DNA of 64,000 nucleotides, taken from assembly GCA_963665405.2 (NCBI GenBank), contig CAXXUH010000004.1:806001-870000 (forward strand), in the 5' to 3' direction. A model generated the notes under the pieces. It had not been told where the DNA came from. It saw nothing but the letters and a program-made list of their open reading frames with translations, and did no database searches. This DNA comes from G963665405 sp963665405. GTDB taxonomy: Bacteria > Chloroflexota > Dehalococcoidia > Lucifugimonadales > G963665405. A program made the translations under genes and the position numbers. Of the stretch, positions 43,125 to 52,445 are shown in pieces (position 1 is the first letter of the stretch; the number at the start of each line of letters is the position of its first letter).

Positions 43125-44738
43125 GATAAGCTCGAAAAGGAGCTCGCCGTCGACGTAGGTCTGCTGGACCTTGACGTCCTGGATGAAGCTCGGGTCGATG
43201 CCGGTGGGGTCGTGGCTGAGGACGACCAAGTCGGCGCGCTTGCCGCGCTCGAGCGACCCGACCTCGTTCTCTCGGAACATGGCGTACGCCGAGCCCATGG
43301 TGTACATGCGCAGACCGTCCATGACGCTGACGGCCTCCTCCGGAGCCACCAGGTGGGCGTCGGGCTTAACGCTGCGGGTCGTCATCGCGTAGAGGCCCAG
43401 GCGGGGGTCGAGTAGCGAGCACGGGAAGTCGGACCCGGCAGCCATCGGGATGCCCTCCGCCAGCAGGCTGGCGACCGGGTAGGGCGGCGCGTCGATCCCC
43501 ATCTCCTCCACGTGGTCCCTCATCATGTCGCCGACGGTGGACAGGAACGCCGGCTGGTGCGAGACGATCACGCCGAGCGATTTGGCTCGCTTGATCTGCG
43601 ACAGGGTGGGGTAGGTGAGGTGCTCGATGCGGAACCGTGGGTCCGGACGCGGGTGCTCCCTGGCCGCCCGCTCGAACGCGTTCAGCCCCTGCTCGATGCC
43701 CCACTCTCCGATGCAGTGGATCGCGACCTGGATGTCGCGGCCGGCGGCGTCGAGGACCAGCGAGTCGACCTCCTCCTGGGTGTAGTTCCTGTGTCCCACG
43801 TGCTCCGTGCTTCCGTCGTGGTGGTGGCGGACGTCGGCGTTGTCCGGGTAGACGGGGTCCATGAAGATCTTCATGATGTTGCCGCGGAGCCTGTCGGACA
43901 CGTTGTCGCCGGTGTACTCTCCCTTCGACGCCTTCACCGGCGGCCTGTAGAACTCGTCGCCTCCGCGCATCTGGTGGATCATGATGGGGAGCTTGTTCAG
44001 CCGGTCCGCTATTCTGTAGACCTCGGCGCTTTCGGGTGTGACCAGGGCGTCGCCCACGCTGGTGATGCCCAGGGAAAGGTGCCGCAGGCAGTTCTGGTGG
44101 ACGAGGCCGGCGACGCCCTCCTCGCCGTACTGGTCGATGTGCGCCCGCATCGACATGCGGTGCACCGGGTTCATGGCGCTCTCCCACAGCGTCCCGTCGG
44201 GCTCTCCGTTGCCGTCCTTGAGGATCCAGCCGCGCTCGGGGTCGGGCGTGTCCCGGTCGATCCCCGCGAGCTTGAGCGCGGCCGAGTTGGCGTAGCAGGC
44301 GTGGTAGTAGTAGTCCATGATGCAGACCGGGTTGTTTGGAGCGACCTCGTCGAGCTCCTCGCGGGTGACCCGCCGCTTCTCTCCCCAGGTCAGAGCCTCG
44401 AACCCTAGACCCCATATCCACTGGCCCGCGGGCGCCGCACTTGCCGCCGCGCCGATGGCGTCCTTGACCTCGTTGATCCCGTTGAGCGGAGGCATCCGGC
44501 AGTCGACTGAGACGGGCTCCCAGACGGTCATGCCAAAGTGGTTGTGAGCATCGACGATTCCGGGGATCACCGCCCGGCCCGAGAGGTGGACCACCCGGGT
44601 CTCCGGGCCGACGAGCTTGGAGACCTCGGCGGACGGACCGACGGCCGCGATCTTCCCGCCTTCTACGGCGAGCGCCTCGGCGCGTCCGCTGGACGCGTCC
44701 ATGGTCAGAACCGTGCCGCCGAGCAGGACGAGGTCCAT
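43122..44738 (-). CDS. Amidohydrolase, YtcJ-like (paralogue of the gene at 62,603)
   Basis: A 538-aa Amidohydro_3 protein. Visible are MDLVLLGGTVLTMDASSG, PGIVDAHNHFGMTVWEP, the central VAIHCIGEWGIEQGL histidine, FRIEHLTYPT, AGSDFPCS and the C-terminal KRADLVVLSHDP. The dyad DAHNH and later H, H and D supply the metal ligands. The ATG at 44,738 has GGAGGAGC 6 bp upstream. Strong similarity over its length to the protein beginning at 62,603 (VDCRMPP, GWILKD-GEPDGTLWE, HQMRGGE/D) marks a lineage-specific pair. Substrate unknown. Confidence 0.92.
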   Translation of the reverse strand: MDLVLLGGTVLTMDASSGRAEALAVEGGKIAAVGPSAEVSKLVGPETRVVHLSGRAVIPGIVDAHNHFGMTVWEPVSVDCRMPPLNGINEVKDAIGAAASAAPAGQWIWGLGFEALTWGEKRRVTREELDEVAPNNPVCIMDYYYHACYANSAALKLAGIDRDTPDPERGWILKDGNGEPDGTLWESAMNPVHRMSMRAHIDQYGEEGVAGLVHQNCLRHLSLGITSVGDALVTPESAEVYRIADRLNKLPIMIHQMRGGDEFYRPPVKASKGEYTGDNVSDRLRGNIMKIFMDPVYPDNADVRHHHDGSTEHVGHRNYTQEEVDSLVLDAAGRDIQVAIHCIGEWGIEQGLNAFERAAREHPRPDPRFRIEHLTYPTLSQIKRAKSLGVIVSHQPAFLSTVGDMMRDHVEEMGIDAPPYPVASLLAEGIPMAAGSDFPCSLLDPRLGLYAMTTRSVKPDAHLVAPEEAVSVMDGLRMYTMGSAYAMFRENEVGSLERGKRADLVVLSHDPTGIDPSFIQDVKVQQTYVDGELLFELI

Positions 44739-45004
44739 GAGATGCTCCTCCAGGATTTCTTGGGGCCCGCGGGCGCGTGGGCACGGCCGAGCCGCCGTGA
44801 GTGTATCGCCGGTCCTGGGGAGCGTCAAGCGGCCGGTGGGAGGCGCCTGCCAGGGCCGTCACCGACTCCGAAACATGGGGCGTCGGAAGTGGACACGACG
44901 GAGGCCGCCTGGCTATAATGCGGTGGGATCGGGCTGCATGGAGGCCTGTACTGGCCTCGCCGTCCGCGTCGTTGGGCGGTGGGTCCATGCGGCCGGTGCC
45001 ACTC

Positions 45005-45091
45005 GCCGAGGTGGTGGAACTGGTAGACACGCAGCGTTGAGGGCGCTGTGGCCGAAAGGCTGTGCGAGTTCGAGTCTCGCCCTCGGCACCA
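45005..45091 (+). tRNA. tRNA-Leu (GAG)
   Basis: Acceptor GCCGAGG pairs with CCTCGGC; D arm TGGTGGAACTGGTAGACAC, anticodon loop TTGAGGG gives GAG, a long variable arm typical of leucine tRNAs, T loop GAGTTCGAGTCTC, discriminator A and encoded CCA. Confidence 0.97.
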
Positions 45092-45169
45092 CCTACCTCA
45101 TTTACCCCTGTATATCCGCGTTCCTCCCCAGTCTCTGAGGCCATCTGCCGACATTTTGCTGACATCGGG

Positions 45170-46296
45170 CTAGTTCGTTCCTTTCATCCTCTCCGCAAAC
45201 CTCTGGGCCGCTTGTTTCTGGGCACCCTCGAATAGGTGGCCGTAGATGTCCACAGTGGTCTTTATTGACGCATGCCCAAGGCGTCGGCTGACCAAGAGAG
45301 GGCTCTCCCCCTGCTCGAAGAGAACTGAGGCGTGGAAGTGTCTAAGCGAATGGAGCTTAAGAGACCCTCCTTCAGGGCCAGGGACTGAAAGGCCCGGGTT
45401 AGAGCCATCGGGTTCCTCAGCTGACCCAACGAGTCGAGGAAAACTAGCTCCCTGTCCTCGTAAGCGCCGTCCGCCTTCAAACGATGCTCTAGCTGGTTCA
45501 CCTTGTGGGCTCTCAATACGGCGGCCGTTTCAGAGTCCAGGTCTATCTTCCTGCGGCTTCCATCGGTCTTGGTGTTCTCGAGGACCAGTCCCTGGGTGTT
45601 TGTTCGGACCAGGCCTCGGCTGACTATGATCCACCCAGATTCCAGGTCAACTTCGGACCACATGAGCCCCATGGCCTCACCCCTTCTGATCCCTGTGTAG
45701 GCGACCAGGTGCAAAGCCGCATGAAGAGGATGCTGATCCCTTCTTCCGCGGAGCAGGACACGCCTCACATATTCGATTTCCGGGGTTGGCGGCTCTGCGT
45801 GTGGACGTTTCAGAGGAGATACAGCCTGGGCTGGGTTACGCCACACCATCTCCATGCGGAGGGCATATTTCAGGGCACCCGAGATTACCGTGTGCACAAG
45901 CTCCACTCCAGCTGGAGCCATCCCCTGGGTAAGCAACTCGGACTCGAGCTTCTGTATGTCGGCTGGGGCGATCTTGGTCAGCTGAAGGTGGCCCAGCCGA
46001 GGGCGAACGTGCCTGTCGATTATCCCCTGGTATCGCTCGACGGTCTTCTGTCTCCCGTTGACCACAACATGGTCGGCCATCCACCGATCCAGCCATGAGG
46101 AGACGGTGACCTTCTCTTGGGCGAGCGGGATTCCCTTGTCCAGCCTAGAGAGAACCTCACGCAGACGGCGATCTGCGGTCGACTTGGTCCCCCGGACATT
46201 CATGACCTTTCGCAGCCGTTTACCCTGGGCGTCTCGACCCAGATCGATCGTGAGCTCCCAGCTGTCCTTGCTGCGTCGCCTGCTGCTACCTTTCAT
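45170..46296 (-). pseudogene. Tyrosine-type integrase, frameshifted near its C-terminus
   Basis: From ATG 46,296 (GGAGG upstream) the protein has an N-terminal AP2-like/SAM-like part (SWLDRWMADHVVVNG) and a catalytic domain with YTGIRRGEAMGL (first Arg). Near 45,355-45,375 the frame shifts by one base. The continuation in the next frame supplies LHSLRHFHASVLFEQG (HxxR), RRLGHASIKTTVDIYGHL (His and the nucleophilic Tyr) and stops at 45,170. Without the shift it would be a normal ~375-aa phage/ICE integrase. It ends 78 bp from tRNA-Leu, the likely attachment gene. Confidence 0.87.
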
Positions 46297-46310
46297 TTCG
46301 TCCTCCGTCC

Positions 46311-46511
46311 CTATTGCGGTCTTGCTGGTCGTCCGACTTTGGGTCTGTATCGCCGCGCAAATGCCTCCAGCGGAGCCCTGGCAACTACCCACCGATCTCC
46401 CAGCTTCGTTCCTGCCAGGTCTCCCCTCCTGAGCATGTTCCTAACTGTGTTGGAATGGCATCCGAGCAGGCGGGCGGCCTCTCGGACGGTGCAAATCTGA
46501 AGTTCTTTCAT
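46311..46511 (-). CDS. Excisionase/HTH_17-family DNA-binding protein
   Basis: A 66-aa protein with a winged-helix of the MerR/excisionase type: CTVREAARLLGCHSNTVRNM, then RRGDLAGTKLGDRWVV and a basic tail. Such proteins direct integrase toward excision. It lies 14 bp upstream of the integrase start on the same strand, forming a compact xis-int module. Confidence 0.85.
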   Translation of the reverse strand: MKELQICTVREAARLLGCHSNTVRNMLRRGDLAGTKLGDRWVVARAPLEAFARRYRPKVGRPARPQ

Positions 46512-46987
46512 GGAACCTAATTATGTGGAATATCACATATTATGTCCATGGTCGAACAGAGTTGTCAAATGAACTTTGGGATGGGGACGGCAGCACTTAT
46601 GACGAACGGAGATACTCGTCCGCGCTGGGGCGTCCCGGGTGCCGGGCGAACGGTCTGACACTGAGCGAACCCTGGACAGGTCGTTCGCAGGCGCCAGCCA
46701 CAGTAATACTCGTCCAGACGAGGAATGATGAAGGGAGATGTCGGTGGGAGGTGGTTTCCAAGGAAACCGCGAATCTCGAGGCGGGATCATGGTATGGGGA
46801 GCATGAAGTTGCCCGGTAGGCCCCTCATGAAGTTATCAACCGATGACACTGGGTACTGTATAGTCTTAGCGAGCCTGGTCCGCCGCACCATTGCACGCGA
46901 CCCGTAGCGGTAAATAATGAGGAAGGCAGCGGTTTCGCGGGGAACCAACCGAGGCAACTGAGCGAGGAAGCTCACAGAGGTGTTGCG
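46512..46987. other. No gene seen
   Basis: Divergent spacer between the xis-int module and the endonuclease; it should hold promoters for both but no clear consensus stands out. A 98-codon frame at 46,523 has no support. Confidence 0.45.
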
Positions 46988-48046
46988 TTGAGTGCCGAGC
47001 GAGCGCGGGTCTGGATCGCCAGAGCTGGCCGACGTGGGGAAGACGAGGAGACCGGGCTGGATAGTGGCCGGGTTATCATCGGGTTCCGCCCGTTCCCCGA
47101 CCTTACACAGTTCAGCTCGGTGGACGAGCTGGTCGCGTTCCACCAGGGTACGATAGAGCCCGGGGCCCCGGAGCGCCGTTCCCGGAACCTCGGCCAACAG
47201 CTCTGGGCTTTCCGCGAGAGGATCCAGACCGATGACGTGGTCGTCCTCCCACTTAAGACGCGGCCTGGTCAACTCGCGATCGGGCGAGTCACCGGGCCGT
47301 ACCGTTTCCAGGACGTTGGAGGCGGTGAAAAGCGACACACGCGTTCGGTCGAGTGGACCCATCCAGACCTCCCCCGCACGGCCTTCCAGCAGGATCTTCT
47401 CTACTCCTTCGGATCCTTTATCACGGTCTGCAGGATCCAGCGCAACGATGCGGAGCGCCGGGTGGAGGCCGTCTTGCGGGGCGAACCGGATCCCGGTCCG
47501 TCCGGTGCCGACGTCGTCTCACCCGATGTAGTCAATGGCGACGCCGAGGGCGCACTGACTCGCCTCGACCTTATGCAGGCGGCAGAGGACGAGATTACTG
47601 CGTGTATCCGTGCTCGCTTTCCCGACCACGACCTCGCGCGGCTCGTCGAGACGATCCTCCAGGCGGAGGGTTTTTACACCCGCCGTTCCACGCCAGGACC
47701 GGACGGCGGGGCCGACGTTCTGTGCGGGAGCGGCCCTCTCGGCCTCGACCAACCCTTCCTCTGCGTCCAGGTGAAGGCCACGCAGGGAACGACAGACGTC
47801 AAGGTGTTCCGAGAGCTGGCCGGCACCATGGCCGCGTTCAAGGCGACCCAGGGTTGGGGTGGCTTCACCCAGGGGGTGGTTCGGGAGGCGCGCCAGGAGA
47901 CCTTCAAGATCCGCCTGTGGGATCAGAGCGACCTCGTGAAGGCCGTCTACCGGACCTACGACCGACTCGACGCCCAGATCCAGGCAGAGCTGCCACTAAA
48001 GCGGATATGGATGCTGGTTCATGAGGACGAGGAGGGCGACGAGTGA
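46988..48046 (+). CDS. Mrr-like restriction endonuclease with N-terminal PUA/EVE-like sensor
   Basis: A 352-aa protein. Residues 1-120 (VWIARAGRRGEDEE, VIIGFRPFPDL, TDDVVVLPLKTRPGQLAIGRVTGPY) look like the PUA-type modified-base reader found in front of many type IV endonucleases. Residues 210-340 form a PD-(D/E)xK nuclease: DHDLARLVETILQAEGFYT, GPDGGADVL (Asp) and FLCVQVKAT (QxK). It would cut DNA carrying modified bases, as phage or plasmid defence. TTG start with AGAGGTG 5 bp upstream. First gene of the defence-like cluster beside tRNA-Leu. Confidence 0.85.
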   Translation: MSAERARVWIARAGRRGEDEETGLDSGRVIIGFRPFPDLTQFSSVDELVAFHQGTIEPGAPERRSRNLGQQLWAFRERIQTDDVVVLPLKTRPGQLAIGRVTGPYRFQDVGGGEKRHTRSVEWTHPDLPRTAFQQDLLYSFGSFITVCRIQRNDAERRVEAVLRGEPDPGPSGADVVSPDVVNGDAEGALTRLDLMQAAEDEITACIRARFPDHDLARLVETILQAEGFYTRRSTPGPDGGADVLCGSGPLGLDQPFLCVQVKATQGTTDVKVFRELAGTMAAFKATQGWGGFTQGVVREARQETFKIRLWDQSDLVKAVYRTYDRLDAQIQAELPLKRIWMLVHEDEEGDE

Positions 48047-48283
48047 GCTTTTTGCTTCGCCGACGCGTGAACGCGGGCACTGTAGCTCAAAGCTCCGTCG
48101 GGCGATCACTGTTGCTGCCTTACTTGCCCCCACACCCAAGAGGAAGGTCCAGTTGCGTCCGCCGCCATCCATCGTTGTGTCTGGCCGCTGGCGTAAGAAC
48201 TGGCGTAGAATGAGCGACCCGTCGAGAATCGTGCAACGCCTTCGTGAAGCCTGCTATTCCAAGGTCCGGTTGGGGACTTTTAA

Positions 48284-49357
48284 GTGGCTGATCACCAACT
48301 CCCCAAAGTTTGCGTCGTCTTAGGTGCTGGCGCATCGCACGACGTGCGGGGCCCTGGATCACTCGTCGTCACCCCAGGTCTCCGGCCGCCTTTAGCTTGC
48401 GATCTGTTCAACTTCGAAAAGCATGGGGCCTTCAGGCCGATACTAGCGGAGTATGACGGTGCGTGGGTGCTTGCCCAGGGACTCGCAAGCAGGTCCCTAG
48501 AGGCCGACTTTGATCTCGAGAAGGAGTTGTCCAGAATCGCGAAGCATCCTCGGGATCAAATGAGAAAGCACTACAAACACATTCCGCCATATCTAAGAGA
48601 CTTGCTGCTGATGTGCAGCTACCAATATACGTCCTATCCGAGTTCCTACATCCAGCTAGTCCAGGCTCTGCTGGACGAAGTGCCGTCGGACGTTCTGTTC
48701 CTAGTGCTCAACTACGATGACCTCCTGGAACAAGCGCTATATCAGTTCACGTCTGGCACTACCCGGTTCGAATCCCTAGACGACTACATCAGGCCCGATA
48801 GACATCACCAGGTGATCAAACTTCACGGTTCAATCAACTGGTTCAAACCAATCGGCTCGGGCAGTGCCCCGTGGAAGGCCCATGTCGCAGCCAACGCCGA
48901 TTTGTTCTCCAAGTGCCCCGATAATGAAATCCATGTTACGACCCAAGACGGCAAGTCTGATCCGTACAAGACCTACGATGTCCAGATCGGGGGGCAACGA
49001 GGCTATCCATTGTTGACGGCACCGTTAGCAGGCAAGGGGGTCTCGGCGATGGTTTGCCCGGAGAGCCACCTCGCCTCCGCTAAGGAGTTCCTGAAGGACT
49101 GCTCGCGGTTCTTGATCATTGGGTCAAGCGGTCGGGACGACGATCTGTTGGAACTGCTCAACGAGTCAATCACCACGCGTTCGACGTGGGTTCAATGGGT
49201 CGGGGGGAGTGAGGACCGTGAGCCCATGCGTCTATTCCAAACGGGGGTTCAAGCATTCCGCTCAGTCAAGTCTCCCGGTGACCCGTATCGTGACGGGGGC
49301 TTCAAGGCGTACGTAACGAGCAGCGCGCCGATCGACTTTCTGCGTGCCAGCCTGTAG
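48284..49357 (+). CDS. SIR2-like domain protein, probable defence NADase
   Basis: A 357-aa protein of the SIR2_2 type. The NAD-binding glycine motif is VCVVLGAGASHD, followed by RPPLACDLF, later LVLNYDDLLEQALYQ and VIKLHGSINWF (the catalytic-histidine region). This architecture is common in anti-phage systems where SIR2 domains deplete NAD. It has no fused partner domain; the rest is helical. A GTG start is used. No partner gene of Thoeris, DSR or HerA type is adjacent, so its system is unknown. It may be co-transcribed with the endonuclease 237 bp upstream. Confidence 0.82.
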   Translation: MADHQLPKVCVVLGAGASHDVRGPGSLVVTPGLRPPLACDLFNFEKHGAFRPILAEYDGAWVLAQGLASRSLEADFDLEKELSRIAKHPRDQMRKHYKHIPPYLRDLLLMCSYQYTSYPSSYIQLVQALLDEVPSDVLFLVLNYDDLLEQALYQFTSGTTRFESLDDYIRPDRHHQVIKLHGSINWFKPIGSGSAPWKAHVAANADLFSKCPDNEIHVTTQDGKSDPYKTYDVQIGGQRGYPLLTAPLAGKGVSAMVCPESHLASAKEFLKDCSRFLIIGSSGRDDDLLELLNESITTRSTWVQWVGGSEDREPMRLFQTGVQAFRSVKSPGDPYRDGGFKAYVTSSAPIDFLRASL

Positions 49358-49730
49358 GCAACTACATTCGGCCATAGTCGCGGTAAAGGGAAACGTTCTG
49401 GGGCACTGGATCAGAGCATGAAGGTCGAAGACTGCTACGGGAGAACCCGCGCCGAGGCGTGACCCCGTTCAGTAGCTCCTCGGACACGTGCTCCCGAGCA
49501 ATCAAGCCCTCACCGACAGCCCACCCGAGCCAGAGTTCGCCCCTCGGGGCCAAGCGATCGATGCTACCCTTACCAGGTACGGATTAAGCTGAACGTTCCT
49601 CTGGACCTCAACATAGTTTGAGTGTTCGCCACGCCGCAGGACGGACGCTGCCTTGGGGGCGGGCAAGGCCCTGCGAATCGTCGACGATATCACCCACCGT
49701 AGCTCCTCCTTTAGCACGCGACGTAACTCC
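49358..49730. other. No gene supported
   Basis: Convergent spacer. A 91-codon minus-strand frame (49,502-49,777) lacks a ribosome site and overlaps the end of the DUF3883 remnant. Confidence 0.4.
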
Positions 49731-50585
49731 CTAAACGTATACGCGTGCGCCTTCGATGACCTCGTCATCGGGTGCAAGTTGGAAATGGTGGATCTTCCGT
49801 TCCCCAGGGTCTAGCGCGTCGGTCACGATGCAGATCCGGTATGTCAGATCCTGCTCCCGAACTCGCCGGTACTCGTTTGGGGTGAGCTCCGCCGAGATTA
49901 TCGGTCCCGATCTGCCCTCAACCTCGATCCTAAGTTCGACATCAGCCAGATGCGCGTGGACATCCCAACCCAAGTTCAGATGAGCCAAGTATTGCACTGC
50001 GTATCCACGACCCCTGTACCACTCCTCAACGGCGCGTTGCGCCTCTCGCTCGACCTTCTGTCTAAGCTCCAAGTCGGGCTGGCGGCCGCCCCCTCGGCCG
50101 CGCCGAGACGGATTGGCGCCTATATCGCCGACTGGCGACACTGAAGACGTGACTTCCGAAAGTTCGGCAAACAAACTCACGAGTGCCGCAGGGAATTTGG
50201 TTAGGTAGAATAGCGTGGGGCGTATGGGTCGAGTGTTCGACAACTCGACTGGAAAGTAGACGTTGCCGCTGAACTCTGGACTCGATCTCTGCTCTCGCTT
50301 CCCTTATCGACTCCTGCCGACTTCTGATCGCCTCCAGAGTTAGGGGAGAGGACTGTCCTCTCCCCTAACTCTCGACCAGCCAATGATGGCCGAGGACCCT
50401 TTGTGATAGTGCAGAACCACGTCGCCGGGGCGGATCTCGTTGATCTGGGAGTATCCGTGGTGTTCTGCGCCTTGGTCGTTTAGTTGCGGTGCGTGAAGAT
50501 CTACCCCGATGTCATCACGCTCAGTCGTCTCGAGCCAATAGATTTCGAAAGCATCAGCGTCCCACCACCGGTTGATCGCCATCAT
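49731..50585 (-). pseudogene. EVE-like + DUF3883 gene, disrupted twice
   Basis: The N-terminal part (from ATG 50,585, AGGAG upstream) is a PUA/EVE-like reader: INRWWDADAFEIYWLETTER, GVDLHAPQLND, EIRPGDVVLHYHKGSSAIIG. It stops at a perfect 18-bp inverted repeat (50,336-50,372). Beyond that one frame reads LEAIRSRQESIREARAEIE and, after a one-base shift, VYFPVELSNTRPIRPTLFYL and a DUF3883 domain (GWDVHAH, LRIEVEGRSGPIISAELTPN, EYRRVREQDLTYRICIV). The order EVE-linker-DUF3883 is that of a known type of predicted modification-dependent endonuclease. The C-terminal half alone (from 50,243) could still be expressed. Confidence 0.75.
50336..50372. repeat. Perfect 18-bp inverted repeat with 1-nt centre
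   Basis: AGAGTTAGGGGAGAGGAC is followed after one T by its exact reverse complement. It lies within the EVE/DUF3883 gene and supplies its premature stop. Confidence 0.95.
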
Positions 50586-50772
50586 TCACTCCTGGACTGT
50601 GCTACTGTGCCGGACGTAGGGTTGGATTCTACAGTCCCAAGGACGACCACCTTCGTTGGACGGTTGCTTGGGGACGTGGGCATGGCGAGGGAAGTCGGAA
50701 CAATGCCAGAGGTGGTCTCGTTTGTCTGAACAGCGCTGCCCGGTTTGATAAGTGGAATCGCGCTGCCGTGCG

Positions 50773-51600
50773 TTAGGCCGCCGCGGACTCGGCAGGCGCT
50801 CTGTCAAAGAACTGGTCCGGCGTCATTCCCCCAAGGCTCGAATGGGGCCGTCCGGCATTGTAAAACTCGAAGTACCGCCCGAGTCCAGTTCTGGCTTCCG
50901 GGACCGATTCGTAGGCTCTCAGGTACACCTCCTCGTACTTGACGCTCTTCCACAGCCGTTCGACGAACACGTTATCCTTCCAGCTTCCCTTCCCGTCCAT
51001 GCTGATCTGGATCCCATTGGCTTTCAGCAGGCCGGTGAAGGCGTCACTTGTGAACTGGCTTCCCTGATCTGTGTTGAATATCTCCGGCGCGCCGTGGCGT
51101 CCCAGGGATTCTTCGAGCGCCTCCACGCAGAAGTCTGTGTCCATTGTGACCGATACCCGCCAGGCCAGCACCTTGCGGCTATGCCAGTCCATCACTGCGG
51201 CTAGGTACACGAACCCCCTGGCCATCGGAATGTACGTGATATCCATTGCCCACACCTGGTTGGGCCTGCTCACCTCAAGCCCGCGCAGCAGGTACGGATA
51301 CACCGTATGGTCGGGCCGTCGCCGGCTGGTGTTGGGCTTGCGGTACAGCGCCTCGATGCCCATCCGCCGCATCAGTGTGGCGATGTGTCTACGCCCGGAG
51401 GAGAGTCCCTCCTGGCGGAGCAGGCCTCGCATCATCCTACTGCCTGCAAACGGATACTCAAGGTGCAGCTCATCGATGCGGCGCATCAGTCCGAGACCGG
51501 CTTCGCCCACCGGCCGTGGCCGGTAGTAGATGCTCCCGCGGCTGATGCCCACTGCCTTTGCCTGGCGGGCGAGAGGCAGCTTGTGATCGCGGTCGATCAT
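50773..51600 (-). CDS. IS3-family transposase OrfB
   Basis: A 275-aa integrase-core protein. The DDE residues appear in VWAMDITYIPM (D), FNTDQGSQFTS (D) and DNVFVERLWKSVKYEEVYL (E). N-terminal HTH_21 region is RQAKAVGISRGSIYYRPRP. Its ATG overlaps the OrfA stop (ATGA), so it may be made by re-initiation or by programmed frameshifting. Apparently intact. Confidence 0.95.
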   Translation of the reverse strand: MIDRDHKLPLARQAKAVGISRGSIYYRPRPVGEAGLGLMRRIDELHLEYPFAGSRMMRGLLRQEGLSSGRRHIATLMRRMGIEALYRKPNTSRRRPDHTVYPYLLRGLEVSRPNQVWAMDITYIPMARGFVYLAAVMDWHSRKVLAWRVSVTMDTDFCVEALEESLGRHGAPEIFNTDQGSQFTSDAFTGLLKANGIQISMDGKGSWKDNVFVERLWKSVKYEEVYLRAYESVPEARTGLGRYFEFYNAGRPHSSLGGMTPDQFFDRAPAESAAA

Positions 51601-51902
51601 CGCCTTGCGCCCGGCAATCCCGCCTTCGTGAGCGCGGCCTCTAAAAAATCGTTCTCCAACGCAAGCTCACCGATCTTGGCGTGAAGGACCTTCATATCTA
51701 CCGGCTTTTCAGCCTGCCCTGTCCCGGCGCCAAATAACTGCGCCGCCCGATCCAGCAACTGGGTCTTCCACTGCGTGATCTGGTTCGGGTGCACATCGAA
51801 CTGGCTTGCCAGCTCCGAAAGTGTCCGGTCGCCGCGCACTGCGGCAAGAGCCACCTTCGCCTTGAACTCTGCCGAGTGGTTACGGCGGGGTCGTCTGCTC
51901 AT
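51597..51902 (-). CDS. IS3-family transposase OrfA
   Basis: A 101-aa helix-turn-helix protein: RRNHSAEFKAKVALAAVRGD, LASQFDVHPNQITQWK, then a leucine-zipper-like helix (VLHAKIGELALENDFLEAAL). It binds the IS ends. A run of six T's in the coding strand near codon 87 (about 51,644) could allow frameshifting into OrfB. Confidence 0.93.
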   Translation of the reverse strand: MSRRPRRNHSAEFKAKVALAAVRGDRTLSELASQFDVHPNQITQWKTQLLDRAAQLFGAGTGQAEKPVDMKVLHAKIGELALENDFLEAALTKAGLPGARR

Positions 51903-51965
51903 CTCTCGCTCCTGTCTCCGAGAGCACTATCATGCCCTCAATCAGGCAGCGATTCCACTTATCCC

Positions 51966-52445
51966 CCTGTTCAGATTTCCGGAGCCACTTCTGTTCACGT
52001 ACCAGACGCCGTATTTGCAGATACTTTGTACCAACTGATCGACTATTATCCTCGCGGCGGTGGTGCGGGAAGAGTGTGGTCCATACGGTACGGCATCATG
52101 GGACGAGCGTGGCGTCTCGACGAAACGCAGATCGAAGCCTCGGTACCTTCTGAGGAGCTGCAACTCATCGAGAGATGGGGCATGACACGAGAGGAAGCCG
52201 CTGCTGCCGGCCAGGGCCGGCAGTCATTCGCGGCTATCGTCCTCAAGGATGAAGAACGAAACTCTGTTGGCCTGTTCTATATGGACGCGAAAGACGAAAT
52301 GGTCTTCGGCAGTACTCGACCGCGCAGGGCACGCCTCGAAACCGCCGTCAGAGAGGCGAGTCGGGAATACGGCTTGACTTCAGCCTTGTCGGCGACCAGG
52401 TCTAGCCTGCTGAGGCGGTCCCCTTTCATACAGCTGCATGAATAA
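51966..52445 (+). pseudogene. GAF-like sensor protein, 5' end removed by IS3
   Basis: The open frame leaving the IS reads VHVPDAVFADTLYQLIDYYP, RVWSIRYGIMGRAWRL and RQSFAAIVLKDEERNSVGLF YM-type strands ending near LHE; the order resembles the second half of GAF domains in stress or defence sensors. No start codon with a ribosome site is visible. On the other side of the IS a coding-like frame (GFYSPKDDHLRWTVAWG, about 50,630-50,680) may be the missing front part. Its stop overlaps the next gene by 8 bp, so it was coupled to the methyltransferase. Confidence 0.5.

Larger units (their letters stand above)
50746..51964 (-). mobile_element. IS3-family insertion sequence
   Basis: Contains overlapping orfA and orfB. 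Inner terminal repeats share GATAAGTGGAATCGC (about 50,747 and, reversed, 51,949-51,963). TGAACAG also occurs just outside both ends (50,727 and, reversed, 51,967-51,973 and 51,991-51,997), so the true tips may be up to about 30 bp further out. No clear target duplication was found. Confidence 0.82.

Noticed and set aside
43366..45165. 599-codon minus-strand frame
   Set aside because: Overlaps the amidohydrolase in another frame and crosses tRNA-Leu; no family features.
48021..48323. 100-codon frame between endonuclease and SIR2 genes
   Set aside because: Overlaps both neighbours, is very basic and proline-rich and has no recognisable feature; kept out for lack of support.
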